From positions 186,001 through 250,000 of the forward strand of contig NZ_NIBG01000001.1 of NCBI RefSeq assembly GCF_002270055.1: DNA of 64,000 nt. The letters are read 5' to 3'. Position 1 is the first letter of the stretch; each line of letters begins with the position of its first letter. A program made the position numbers and the translations under genes. Shown in pieces: positions 54,921 through 64,000 of the stretch. The notes below the pieces were generated by a model that had not been told where the DNA came from, ran no database searches, and was given only the letters and a program-made list of their open reading frames with translations. The stretch comes from Anaeromicrobium sediminis (GTDB lineage: Bacteria > Bacillota > Clostridia > Peptostreptococcales > Thermotaleaceae).

Positions 54921-55115
54921 TTAATTTTTATGATATTTATTTATTAATTCACCGTATTGTTCCATCAAGTCATCTGATTTTTCCTCTAAGGTTTCCAGTC
55001 TTTTAGATAGACTATTTATAGCACTATCTAATTCATTAAAGCCATCGGATATTTGAGAAAATATTTTATTTATTTGTTCTATTTGTTTTAATTCTTCTTC
55101 ATATTTATTATACAT
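54921..55115 (-). CDS. Small coiled-coil protein
   Basis: 64 residues, GTGGGGA before ATG. The sequence is nearly all heptad-like helix (INKIFSQISDGFNELDSAIN, LEEKSDDLMEQYGELI) with no other features. Likely a dimerising small protein, function unknown; not recognised. Confidence 0.6.
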   Translation of the reverse strand: MYNKYEEELKQIEQINKIFSQISDGFNELDSAINSLSKRLETLEEKSDDLMEQYGELINKYHKN

Positions 55116-55251
55116 AAATTTATCCCCACTTTCTTACTTTTATTCCTATTATTAACTATATTCAAAATTTTTATACTATATGTATAAAATGTAGGGCCAT
55201 TTGATGATATAATATTCCTAATATGAAATTTATAACATGGGAGGAAGTATT

Positions 55252-55434
55252 ATGAGTAAAACATATGAAGAATTAGCTACTGAAATTACAAAAGCATGGT
55301 TAGAAGCCATAGGCTCTTGTGCTGGTGGAGATACATCTAGTCCAGCCCTTAAGGCTTTAGACCTTTTAAATAACACTGAAAAAATAAATGAATTTTACAA
55401 GGAGATACATAAGACTATAAGTACTACAAAATAA
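55252..55434 (+). CDS. Small conserved-type protein, 60 residues
   Basis: ATG 55252 with GGGAGG seven bases upstream. MSKTYEELATEITKAW then GSCAGGDTSSPALKALDLL. Predicted helical, soluble, with no recognised family. A terminator follows. Confidence 0.65.
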   Translation: MSKTYEELATEITKAWLEAIGSCAGGDTSSPALKALDLLNNTEKINEFYKEIHKTISTTK

Positions 55435-55451
55435 CTTCTTTATAAGTAAAG

Positions 55452-55480
55452 TGGGTGATTTAATTAAATCACCCATTTTA
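55452..55480. terminator. Terminator between small protein and ABC-F genes
   Basis: TGGGTGATTT and AAATCACCCA perfect arms around an AATT loop; A/T runs flank it. Confidence 0.85.
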
Positions 55481-55481
55481 T

Positions 55482-57104
<1,623 letters not shown>

Positions 57105-57168
57105 TTATGCCATACAAACTTTCTTGTATAGCTTCCTCCTCTCGGTTTATGAATTTCATATACGCTAA

Positions 57169-57196
57169 AAAATTGCACAGTTAAATGTGCAATTTT
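57169..57196 (-). promoter_or_regulatory. 5'-leader hairpin of the ABC-F gene
   Basis: AAAATTGCACA and TGTGCAATTTT arms (minus direction) with T's after it, about 10 bases from the likely transcription start. It could be an attenuator or a 5' stabiliser. Confidence 0.5.
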
Positions 57197-57212
57197 AATA
57201 TCTACCTTTTAA

Positions 57213-57240
57213 ATTATACACTCTTTTCAATTAGTATCAA
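57213..57240 (-). promoter_or_regulatory. Promoter of the ABC-F gene
   Basis: Minus strand TTGATA (57235-57240), 16-base spacer, TATAAT (57213-57218). Position fits a short leader before the gene. Confidence 0.6.
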
Positions 57241-57292
57241 ATACTTTTTTTAATAGTATTTAAATTTTAATCATTATAATTAATCATAACCT

Positions 57293-57514
57293 TTAAATTT
57301 CTTTTGTTTTTGATAGTCTACTCTTAATAATATGATATATTTTCTCTTCATTTAAAAATTCCCCATCCTCGTAAGAACTCTTAAATGCGCCTATGAACTT
57401 TAACCTCATATTATCCTTTTTTAATCCTGTACCAAGTATTAAAAAGTTATCTCCTTTTAATACTTTCAAGTTAAAATCTCTACATTTGAAATCAATATTT
57501 TTACCCTCAGACAT
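57293..57514 (-). CDS. Hypothetical protein, 73 residues
   Basis: ATG with GGAGG upstream. Sequence has two short strands (FNLKVLKGDNFLILGTGLKK) and a C-terminal helix (EEKIYHIIKSRLSK). No signal or membrane segment. No family recognised. Confidence 0.55.
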   Translation of the reverse strand: MSEGKNIDFKCRDFNLKVLKGDNFLILGTGLKKDNMRLKFIGAFKSSYEDGEFLNEEKIYHIIKSRLSKTKEI

Positions 57515-57582
57515 TTTCCACTGCCTCCTATGAACAGTTCCTACAGATTATTTATATAATATTATTTCTGATTTCATAATTA

Positions 57583-58935
57583 TTATTCAACAGCTCTTTC
57601 AACTTCTACATCCTTATTTAATGAATCTACATATATATAGTAACTAGTATCATTTAAATCCCCAGTAAATCTCCATTTGAAAAACAATTCTTCTGTTCTA
57701 TCCCTATGTCCAGTTAATATTTGATCTTTTATTTCCATATTAAAGTCTATTAAGTTTTTAGCTCCTTCGTAATTTCTAAATACTTCATCATATTTATTGT
57801 CTTTTAAAGCCATACCTATCCAATAATCTTCAAAATCCATTTTTATTATCTTTCCTTTGTTACCAAGGTCTAACTCCACTTCTATGGTGGCTGCTAAATT
57901 TATATAGTTATCTGTTTTTCTACTTAAATTTAATTCTAGAATTCTTCCCCTTATATTAGACTTTGTTACCTGTAAGTTTTTGAATCCTCTCTCTTCCAAA
58001 AAACTTACTATATATTTTTTTGCTTTCTCTATAGATATATTTATGTCATAATTTCTATACTTTTTTATATCTTCTTCTATATGATCCCAATTGTCATCTT
58101 CTACTCTTTGAACTTTTCCACTTCTCTTATACAATTCTATTTTATATCCACTATCACATCTAAACCTTATATCTCCTATGAATATATCTTCATGTCCATA
58201 TCTTGATTCTCCACCACCACTAGTATGTATATTATTTGTAGTATCTAAGCCTTCCATAAATTTCTTTGCTTTAATTATAAGTTCTTCTTCAGAGAGAAAT
58301 ACCTTTCCATATACGTGTTCTACAGGCGGCATCCTTCTTTTTTCTCTTTTTATATCTGTTGAGTAGTCATAATCTTCTCTAGGATAATTGCGAATATAGG
58401 TATTCATCTCATTTATAGCATTACTTACATCTTCACTATATATTAAATCTTCCAATAAAGTATTACGTATGAAGGGTTCGTATTTGTAGTTTATATCATT
58501 TAATTTCTTATATATTTTATTCATATTCCCTATGGCATTTCTATTTTCATCAGTCATAGGTATATATCCATCCCTATAATTTTCTAGAAACCTTTCAGTA
58601 AACCAAGTATATTCCCTTAAATCTACTTCCCTCTTTATATTATTTAGACCGTAAACATTAAAGCTCCTTAATCTATTACTTTCTTTGCATGTGTCTATGG
58701 CATAACCAATGTCTTTTTCCATTCTTTCATTAATATTAGTATTTATTAAAATCTCAGCTGTGATTTCTTCCATTGTTCTATATAATCTATTTTTAAGGTA
58801 ATATTCATTTTGTATATCTCTAGCTCTATGATTTAAAAGATTTTTGTATATTTTCATGTGCTGTATAATCAAATAGGATACGCCTATTACACCTATTAAT
58901 ATAACCCCTATCATTATCTTTCTATTTTTAAACAT
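57583..58935 (-). CDS. Membrane-anchored PepSY-containing protein, YpeB-like
   Basis: 450 residues from ATG 58935. N-terminal signal anchor (IMIGVILIGVIGVSYLII), a helical middle (LRSFNVYGLNNIKREVDLRE, SEDVSNAINEMNTYIRNY), then two PepSY-type repeats (SEEELIIKAKKFMEGL, IEKAKKYIVSFLEERGF) typical of the germination protein YpeB. No SleB-like gene is next to it, so a germination role is not proven. Start overlaps the preceding membrane protein by 8 bases. Confidence 0.6.
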   Translation of the reverse strand: MFKNRKIMIGVILIGVIGVSYLIIQHMKIYKNLLNHRARDIQNEYYLKNRLYRTMEEITAEILINTNINERMEKDIGYAIDTCKESNRLRSFNVYGLNNIKREVDLREYTWFTERFLENYRDGYIPMTDENRNAIGNMNKIYKKLNDINYKYEPFIRNTLLEDLIYSEDVSNAINEMNTYIRNYPREDYDYSTDIKREKRRMPPVEHVYGKVFLSEEELIIKAKKFMEGLDTTNNIHTSGGGESRYGHEDIFIGDIRFRCDSGYKIELYKRSGKVQRVEDDNWDHIEEDIKKYRNYDINISIEKAKKYIVSFLEERGFKNLQVTKSNIRGRILELNLSRKTDNYINLAATIEVELDLGNKGKIIKMDFEDYWIGMALKDNKYDEVFRNYEGAKNLIDFNMEIKDQILTGHRDRTEELFFKWRFTGDLNDTSYYIYVDSLNKDVEVERAVE

Positions 58936-59281
58936 TCCTCTTCCTCCACATAGATATTTCATTATGTATGAAATAAATACTATATCCTAATAGTCCTATG
59001 ACTAATATATAGCCTAAGACATTTATTATATCTATATTAATAACTGCCATAATTATATATGATACGCCCAATCCTGTTATAGAAGCTTTGTCCCTTAATC
59101 CTCCCTTTCTTATATACTCTATACTAGCTATTCCTATTAATATAACTCCCATGACTAGCAACCTAACTTGGTATAATCTAACTCCACTTATGTGGAAATA
59201 TTTCTCTATTATATGGCCTATTAAAAACCAAATGCCCATATATACTATCCAATCTAAAATACTTTTAATTATCCTCTTCAT
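58928..59281 (-). CDS. Small integral membrane protein
   Basis: 117 residues from ATG 59281 (GGAG upstream). Four membrane segments (WIVYMGIWFLIGHII, VRLLVMGVILIGIASI, ITGLGVSYIIMAVI, VLGYILVIGLLGYSIYF). It is translationally coupled to the YpeB-like gene, which follows with overlap, so they may work together. No family recognised. Confidence 0.65.
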   Translation of the reverse strand: MKRIIKSILDWIVYMGIWFLIGHIIEKYFHISGVRLYQVRLLVMGVILIGIASIEYIRKGGLRDKASITGLGVSYIIMAVINIDIINVLGYILVIGLLGYSIYFIHNEISMWRKRNV

Positions 59282-59447
59282 TGTCTCTTCTCCAATCGTC
59301 AATTTATATAATCTATTTTAAATAAAATATTTCCTTTATGTTGTCATTTTTTGTCATAATAATATTTTTTTCTAAACTCCTTTAAATAAGTACCTTCATT
59401 ATATATACTTGTAATATGGACAAATATTTTACAAAAGAGGTGTATTA

Positions 59448-59621
59448 ATGTTAAATTTTTTCATGAAGTATAAAAAGATGATTAAAATATTATTTTATTT
59501 TAGTGTGTTCTTATATTTTCTAATTGATAGTTCATATATAACGGCTATAACTGTAGTATTATCAGTTATAATGATCCCTCTATCAATAGTAGAAATTAAA
59601 CAAATCAGAAATAGAGTTTAG
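59448..59621 (+). CDS. 57-residue membrane protein
   Basis: ATG 59448 preceded by AGAGGTG. Two hydrophobic segments (MIKILFYFSVFLYFLI and AITVVLSVIMIPLSIV) with a basic N-terminus and basic tail. Too short to assign. It is the first of two small membrane genes in tandem. Confidence 0.55.
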   Translation: MLNFFMKYKKMIKILFYFSVFLYFLIDSSYITAITVVLSVIMIPLSIVEIKQIRNRV

Positions 59622-59656
59622 AAAATAAATCCCACCCAAATAAGGAGACCAGATTA

Positions 59657-59842
59657 ATGGACATAATTTCTTTTATCATTTTATTTGTTAAACTAGCCAT
59701 GTTTTTTCACTTTGCCTTGTCATTAGTAAAGGGAATAATAAAGAAAGTTAAGAAGGAAAATTCTAAGCAACAATTTGAAGAGGCTTTCATGTCTTTAGGC
59801 CTTTTAATTTTAATTTATAGTTTAGAAAAGTTTATTAAATAA
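59657..59842 (+). CDS. 61-residue membrane protein
   Basis: ATG 59657 with AAGGAG upstream. Membrane helices at each end, ISFIILFVKLAMFFHFALSL and FMSLGLLILIYSLEKF, with a basic middle KKVKKENSK. Terminator follows. Family not recognised. Confidence 0.55.
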   Translation: MDIISFIILFVKLAMFFHFALSLVKGIIKKVKKENSKQQFEEAFMSLGLLILIYSLEKFIK

Positions 59843-59851
59843 ATGAAATAT

Positions 59852-59882
59852 AAAAGGACAGCTTTTAAACTGTCCTTTTATA
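59852..59882 (+). terminator. Terminator after the small membrane genes
   Basis: AAAGGACAGCTTT and AAACTGTCCTTT arms; shared with the convergent SPFH gene. Confidence 0.85.
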
Positions 59883-61109
59883 TTATTGTTGTGTTCCACT
59901 ATCCTTACCAGTAAGTCCTGGTAGTCCTAGGAACATATTAGCATTTTTCGCATCTGTCACTAAAGTGTCTGGGTATTCTCCATTCCATCTTTTAGCTCTT
60001 TCAAGTTTTGCCTCTGCTTCCATAAGCATTACTTCCATACGCTTTAACTTAAGCTCTTGATCTATTACAGATGCCTTTATCTTAACAGCCTTAGCGTCAG
60101 CTGTTGCCTGTTCTACTTTCATTTCATTTAACGCCCTTTGTGCTTCAAGTTTAGCTTGCGCTTCTGATTGTGATTGTTCCACATTACGTTTGTTTATAGC
60201 CTGTTGAGTTTGATAGTCCTTCTCTGCTTTAAATTTTTCATCTATGGCCTTTTGTATTTCAGCATTTTCAGGAGTTAAACCACCCTTCATACCTAGTACA
60301 CTTATTGTGATACCTCTTTCCTTAAAATATGAAATTACACCCTTTACAGATTTTTTAGCTGGCCTCGCTGGTTCAAATGGCTTAATTAAATTTCCATTAG
60401 CATCATATTCAGCCTTACTCTCAGGTATAGCGGCCATTTCTTGTCTACCATTTCTTATGTAGCTTATTATTTGGTCCTTATTAGATATAACCCCTTCATA
60501 TGGCATAGTTCCTGCGATCTCAGCATATAGTGCTTCTACCATAGGTCTAATCTCCGTATCCATTATAGCTTCTAGAGGTCTTTCTCCATAATTATATCTA
60601 TATTGAACCGCATCATTTTCTTTTATCATGGCAGTACAGTTCATTCCACTATAGAAAGTTATACTATCTTTAGCTTCTACTTTTATAGCTTCATCTGCAT
60701 CCTGGTTAGTTCCACCTGGTCCATTTACCCATTCCCTAGTTACTGGAGTCCTATCTATAACTAATAATCTAGCCTTACCTCTCCATTCTCCTTGTCCTGG
60801 TAGTCTTCCCGTTTGTAACCAATAATGAGGTATCTTAATATCTTTTTCTGTTACTAATTGATTACGCATATCATCTTCGCTTAGGAATTTCTTTTGATTT
60901 TCCATATCTCCAACTACTGGAACTAAGAAAGCCGTTTCATTCGACTTTATAGTTACTATCTCTGGTTTATCATAAGGTCTCTTAAATACATTAAAAGCCA
61001 TAAATATTACTACTACAGCCACTACTATTAGCATAACTTTTTTGTTTCCTAATTTCTTAAAATCAGGTTTTTTGATTTGTGGCTTTGGTATTTTAATACC
61101 TTCTTTCAT
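59883..61109 (-). CDS. SPFH/band-7-like membrane-anchored protein
   Basis: 408 residues, AGGGGGAGATG before ATG. Basic N-terminus, one membrane helix (VMLIVVAVVVIFMAFNVF, about 25-42), an SPFH-like beta/alpha region (KSNETAFLVPVVGD, VEAKDSITFYSGMNC), and a long helical C-terminus of Ala/Gln/Glu/Lys (EQSQSEAQAKLEAQRAL, EQATADAKAVKIKASVID). It is richer in Gln, Gly, Ala and Pro than neighbours. Prohibitin-like proteins form large rings at membranes. A small membrane gene (61134) follows upstream. Confidence 0.7.
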   Translation of the reverse strand: MKEGIKIPKPQIKKPDFKKLGNKKVMLIVVAVVVIFMAFNVFKRPYDKPEIVTIKSNETAFLVPVVGDMENQKKFLSEDDMRNQLVTEKDIKIPHYWLQTGRLPGQGEWRGKARLLVIDRTPVTREWVNGPGGTNQDADEAIKVEAKDSITFYSGMNCTAMIKENDAVQYRYNYGERPLEAIMDTEIRPMVEALYAEIAGTMPYEGVISNKDQIISYIRNGRQEMAAIPESKAEYDANGNLIKPFEPARPAKKSVKGVISYFKERGITISVLGMKGGLTPENAEIQKAIDEKFKAEKDYQTQQAINKRNVEQSQSEAQAKLEAQRALNEMKVEQATADAKAVKIKASVIDQELKLKRMEVMLMEAEAKLERAKRWNGEYPDTLVTDAKNANMFLGLPGLTGKDSGTQQ

Positions 61110-61133
61110 TACATCTCCCCCTTAAGTGAATAT

Positions 61134-61379
61134 TCAACCCATCCTTCTAAGTGTACCTCTAATCTCCTTTGACCATATAAGGCCTAATAACAGGATTATT
61201 ATTATCCATTCATAAGTATGAACTAATTGGAAAAATTGAAGTCCCTCAAAAGCAATATCTGGATTATCAGCTTGTTGCATTGCAAATGCTTCTTGAATAT
61301 TAGGATATATAATAGCCGTAAATATATATTCACTAATAAACAAAATTCCTGTTAATATTGCTTTTATTACTTTGGACAA
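61134..61379 (-). CDS. Small membrane protein next to the SPFH gene
   Basis: 81 residues from TTG 61379 with GGGAGG eight bases upstream. Two membrane segments (AILTGILFISEYIFTAII and YEWIIIILLLGLIW) joined by an acidic linker. Spacing of 24 bases to the SPFH gene suggests an operon and possible partner. Family unknown. Confidence 0.65.
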   Translation of the reverse strand: MSKVIKAILTGILFISEYIFTAIIYPNIQEAFAMQQADNPDIAFEGLQFFQLVHTYEWIIIILLLGLIWSKEIRGTLRRMG

Positions 61380-61651
61380 TAGATGTTCCTCCCCTCATTG
61401 TGTTAATATTTAGAATTCAAAATATATTATGGTAAATATCTTAGCACAAAAAGTGTATTTTGTCACTTTTTATTATGAGTTATTTTAAAATATTTTACCA
61501 CTCGTATATTTTACCATTTTTTTCCTCGTCCCTTCTACCCTTATATTATTTTATTCTTATAAAAGTATATTTTTACCATCTATAGGAGATACTTATATTA
61601 ATAAGCGCTTTCCTCTACTTCGTATATTTCTAATTAGGTGGTGAAGAAGCT

Positions 61652-61756
61652 ATGCTAAATATAACAATTAATCTAACCATAGATCTTGCAGCCATAGTAA
61701 CATACACCTCTATTACTGCTAGCATTCTTACTATATATTCTCATTATCATAACTAA
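61652..61756 (+). CDS. 34-residue hydrophobic peptide, possible toxin-like
   Basis: ATG 61652 with AGGTGG upstream. Sequence is almost entirely hydrophobic and Thr/Ser/Ile rich (DLAAIVTYTSITASILTI) ending YSHYHN. Size and one membrane span recall type I toxins, but no antitoxin RNA promoter was recognised. Low confidence as a gene. Confidence 0.35.
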   Translation: MLNITINLTIDLAAIVTYTSITASILTIYSHYHN

Positions 61757-61864
61757 GCTATATTTCTCACTATGTTGTAGATTTAATTCTTATATACAAA
61801 TGACACCCTCATTAGTCTTATACATAAGATTAGTTACAAAAGAAAAGTAGAGTGAAGAGTAAAA

Positions 61865-61892
61865 CAAGGCACGCTTTTTAAGCGTGCCTTAT
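61865..61892 (+). terminator. Hairpin in the 61.9 kb intergenic region
   Basis: AAGGCACGCTT and AAGCGTGCCTT arms. Confidence 0.65.
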
Positions 61893-61910
61893 CTATTTAT
61901 AATTGGATTA

Positions 61911-61954
61911 AATATAAGAAAGTAGCATGTTTCCATGTTACTTTCTTATATTAT
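61911..61954 (-). terminator. Terminator of the repair operon
   Basis: AATATAAGAAAGTAGCATG with its complement, one mismatch, 4-base loop. Confidence 0.65.
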
Positions 61955-62033
61955 ATTTAATAAATCCATTAAACTATTTAGTTCATAGGTGAGTTTCATA
62001 TCTGTAGTATTTTCTATTCTCAACTCCAACCCC

Positions 62034-62918
62034 TTAAAGACTTCCCGATTCTGGATTCCTAAAATTAGAGGAATCCAGCGATAGTGCATAGTCTATTTCT
62101 TCTATCATAGATTTTTTATCTCTTAATAACAAACCTTCTATATTCCAATAATTAGATATATGATCACTAACTAAGCATGTATTTATTTCATTTATATTAT
62201 TAATAAGTACCTTAGTTTCTTCTAGAGCCTCATGAGGATTTAACAACTGAAAATCGCCTCTTTTATATTCTTCATATAATTCGGTTCCCATCCTAGGCAT
62301 TAGTGTTCTGAGTCTCACAAAGTCAGGTTTTATTTCATTAATGACCTTAGCACTATTAATAGCATGGTTTGAGAATAACTCTCTTCCTCCTAAACCTACA
62401 ATATAGTATAGGCTTAGTTCTATGCCAGCATTCTTTATTAACTTTCCAGCTTTGATCATTTCATTTCCTGTGTAACCCTTATGTATTTTACCTAAAACTT
62501 CATCATCTCCAGATTCCATACCACAATGTATTCTAGTTAATCCATGATTTCTTAGTTCTTTTAATTCCTCTAAAGATTTTAAATTAATATATTGTGCAGA
62601 TCCATACATGGTGGCCCTTTTTAAATTTGGAAATAATGACTTGGCATAACTTAATATATCTAATAGATCTTTAGTCTTCATTAAAATAGTATTTCCATCA
62701 CTAAAGAATATTTTTTCTAATTCTTCTCCGTATATATCTTTAGCATACTCTAAATCCTTCTTTATATGGTTTATACTTCTTATCTTAAACTTTCTATCTT
62801 TGTACATATTACAAAAACTACATTTATTATGGGGACATCCTATAGTTGCTTGAATTATTAGACTATCAAACTCACTTGGAGGTCTATATATTACTCCCTC
62901 GTATCTAATGACTATCAC
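62034..62918 (-). CDS. Radical SAM protein
   Basis: 294 residues. Fe-S motif CPHNKCSFC (C-x4-C-x2-C, about 28-36), as in radical SAM proteins that start with a CPHNKC motif. Later CGMESGDDEVL and YYIVGLGG. Activity unknown. Start is unclear: a GTG at 62918 overlaps AAGGGG, and ATT at 62909 has ideal spacing and matches the usual RYEGVIYRPP start. It is downstream of Ogt and AlkA on the same strand. Confidence 0.88.
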   Translation of the reverse strand: MIVIRYEGVIYRPPSEFDSLIIQATIGCPHNKCSFCNMYKDRKFKIRSINHIKKDLEYAKDIYGEELEKIFFSDGNTILMKTKDLLDILSYAKSLFPNLKRATMYGSAQYINLKSLEELKELRNHGLTRIHCGMESGDDEVLGKIHKGYTGNEMIKAGKLIKNAGIELSLYYIVGLGGRELFSNHAINSAKVINEIKPDFVRLRTLMPRMGTELYEEYKRGDFQLLNPHEALEETKVLINNINEINTCLVSDHISNYWNIEGLLLRDKKSMIEEIDYALSLDSSNFRNPESGSL

Positions 62919-62932
62919 CCCTTTATTATCTA

Positions 62933-63400
62933 TTAGTTAGAACTTTTCTTTTCATGGTTTAATAACCAATCTTTCCTATGTACACCACCTGCATAACCAG
63001 TAAGTTTTCCATTAGATCCTATTACCCTATGACAAGGTACTACTATACTAATCTTGTTCTTTCCATTAGTAGTTCCTACAGCTCTTACTGCCTTTTCATT
63101 TCCTATTCTAACAGCTATATCCTTGTAAGACACAACTTGTCCATAGGGAATATTTAATAGTTCATTCCACACCTTCTTTTGAAAATCAGTTCCCACAAAG
63201 TCTATTTTTAAATGAAATTCTTTCCTATTACCTTCAAAGTACTCTTTTATTTGTACTAATGCTTCTTTTAATATTTCCGGTTTTTCTGTCTCTTCTTTTT
63301 TTTCTTCCACAAACATAATAGACAACACACTATCATCTGAAGTAATTATTTCTACAGTCCCTAATTCTGATTCATAATAACTATAATATTCTTTAATCAT
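62933..63400 (-). CDS. ogt: Methylated-DNA-protein cysteine methyltransferase
   Basis: 155 residues from ATG 63400 (GGAGG upstream). PCHRVIGSNG holds the acceptor Cys; IPYGQVVSYKDIA and AVRAVGTTNGKNKI are family motifs, ending GYAGGVHRKDWLLNHE. It repairs O6-alkylguanine by moving the alkyl group to Cys in a one-time reaction. The start overlaps the AlkA stop by 8 bases, so the two are co-translated. Confidence 0.95.
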   Translation of the reverse strand: MIKEYYSYYESELGTVEIITSDDSVLSIMFVEEKKEETEKPEILKEALVQIKEYFEGNRKEFHLKIDFVGTDFQKKVWNELLNIPYGQVVSYKDIAVRIGNEKAVRAVGTTNGKNKISIVVPCHRVIGSNGKLTGYAGGVHRKDWLLNHEKKSSN

Positions 63401-64000
63401 ACAAAGACCTCCATAAATAAAAAGTAGCATAGGACTCCCAATCTTTCCAATTTTCCGCCATTAATTCTATTTCTTCAAGTTCTGGCTTTTTTTCAAGTCC
63501 TAAAATATTTTTTAATGCATTCTGAATACCCACATCTTTTATGGGAAAGGCACAATTTATAGAAAAACTTTTCATTATGGCATAATCAGCAGTCCAACTA
63601 CCAATGCCTCTAATACTTATTAGCTTTTTGAATAATTCATTATAGGATAAATTGTTTTTTAATATTTCTTTTTCAAATTCCTTATTTAAAAATAATTTTG
63701 CAACATCTATAACATATTCAGCTTTTCTAATAGTAAATTGTAATTCTTTTAAATGTTCAACCTTAAGATTAGCTATAACTTTAACTTTAGGAAAAAGCCA
63801 ATATTCCTCATTTTCATAAGTTACACTTTCTCCGTATTTCTCCACAATCCTCTTTTTCAATGTATAAGCAAATTTCAAATTTATCTGTTGCCCAATTATG
63901 GCCCAACATAGACATTCAAATAAATTGTTAATCTTAATAATCCTTAAACCATAATACTTGTCCATTAATTTACTTAAAATAAAATTTTCTCCCACTGACT
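63393..64000 (-). CDS. alkA: DNA-3-methyladenine glycosylase, AlkA type (5' end outside window)
   Basis: The open frame runs to the window end, so only about 202 C-terminal residues are seen, of about 300. An internal GTG at 63995 is unlikely to be the start. Helix-hairpin-helix ISIRGIGSWTADY and catalytic Asp in FPIKDVGI place it in the HhH-GPD/AlkA family. It removes alkylated purines from DNA. It overlaps ogt, and both face the radical SAM gene in one operon. Confidence 0.92.
   Translation of the reverse strand, partial: SVGENFILSKLMDKYYGLRIIKINNLFECLCWAIIGQQINLKFAYTLKKRIVEKYGESVTYENEEYWLFPKVKVIANLKVEHLKELQFTIRKAEYVIDVAKLFLNKEFEKEILKNNLSYNELFKKLISIRGIGSWTADYAIMKSFSINCAFPIKDVGIQNALKNILGLEKKPELEEIELMAENWKDWESYATFYLWRSLYD

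Larger units (their letters stand above)
61380..62033. other. Region with a small peptide gene and hairpins
   Basis: Contains a 34-codon peptide gene (61652-61756) and two hairpins at 61865-61892 and 61911-61954. An upstream stretch has TTATGGTAAA near 61424. Just past the radical SAM stop a short minus-strand frame (GLELRIENTTDMKLTYE) lacks a ribosome site of its own. Confidence 0.5.

Noticed and set aside
61960-62033. Minus-strand short frame after the radical SAM gene (LELRIENTTDMKL...)
   Set aside because: Only about 27 codons, no separate ribosome site; could be a decayed C-terminal tail.

Overview
The window looks like a chromosomal segment of a low-GC, anaerobic, probably spore-forming member of the Clostridia. 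Evidence: strong AGGAGG ribosome sites with frequent GTG/TTG starts, a glycine/sarcosine/betaine-reductase protein B operon with an in-frame UGA selenocysteine codon (Stickland-type amino acid fermentation), Bacillus-type LexA boxes, TRAP and PTS uptake, and small proteins resembling sporulation or germination proteins. No rRNA, tRNA or CRISPR array was seen. Species cannot be assigned.

Layout. (1) 0-2.2 kb: the 3' end of a CCA-adding enzyme, a Cys-rich 50-residue protein, a small Gly/hydrophobic protein and a small winged-helix protein. (2) 2.2-7.8 kb: a sugar operon with a PRD regulator carrying EIIB and EIIA domains, a UlaB-like EIIB, a UlaA-like EIIC and a split transketolase. An internal start inside the regulator gene may make the missing free EIIA. 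(3) 7.9-17 kb: a secreted protein, an MscS channel, an AraC regulator, a DctPQM TRAP transporter, a sugar isomerase and a beta-hydroxyacid dehydrogenase. Two matching non-coding elements precede the TRAP and isomerase operons. (4) 17-26 kb: a 1,762-residue kinase/ATPase/histidine-kinase fusion, a leader peptide with an attenuator-like hairpin ahead of an HTH protein and a Smr-less MutS2, and a lipase pseudogene.

(5) 26-36 kb is the accessory part: two tyrosine recombinases (one lacking its first catalytic Arg), tandem modules with dif-like half sites and orphan LexA boxes, then about 5.8 kb bounded by inverted clusters of a ~20-bp repeat. That element holds beta-propeller and lipoprotein genes, one split by UGA, and a short Tn554 TnpC-like remnant, but no transposase. 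(6) 36-48.2 kb: a methyltransferase, hypotheticals, a metallo-beta-lactamase-fold hydrolase, an NSS sodium symporter and the grdX/GrdE-type/GrdB-type operon behind a -24/-12 promoter, followed upstream by the matching sigma-54 activator and a ligand-binding sensor kinase. (7) 48.2-64 kb: housekeeping and stress genes (SDR, SfsA, XerS-like recombinase, divergent yneA/lexA with two SOS boxes, CPBP protease, signal peptidase, ABC-F protein), several small membrane proteins, an SPFH-like protein, and an alkylation-repair group (radical SAM, Ogt, AlkA).

Coordinates follow the start codon I judged most likely from ribosome-site spacing; many differ from the longest reading frame. All family calls are from reading motifs, not from database searches.
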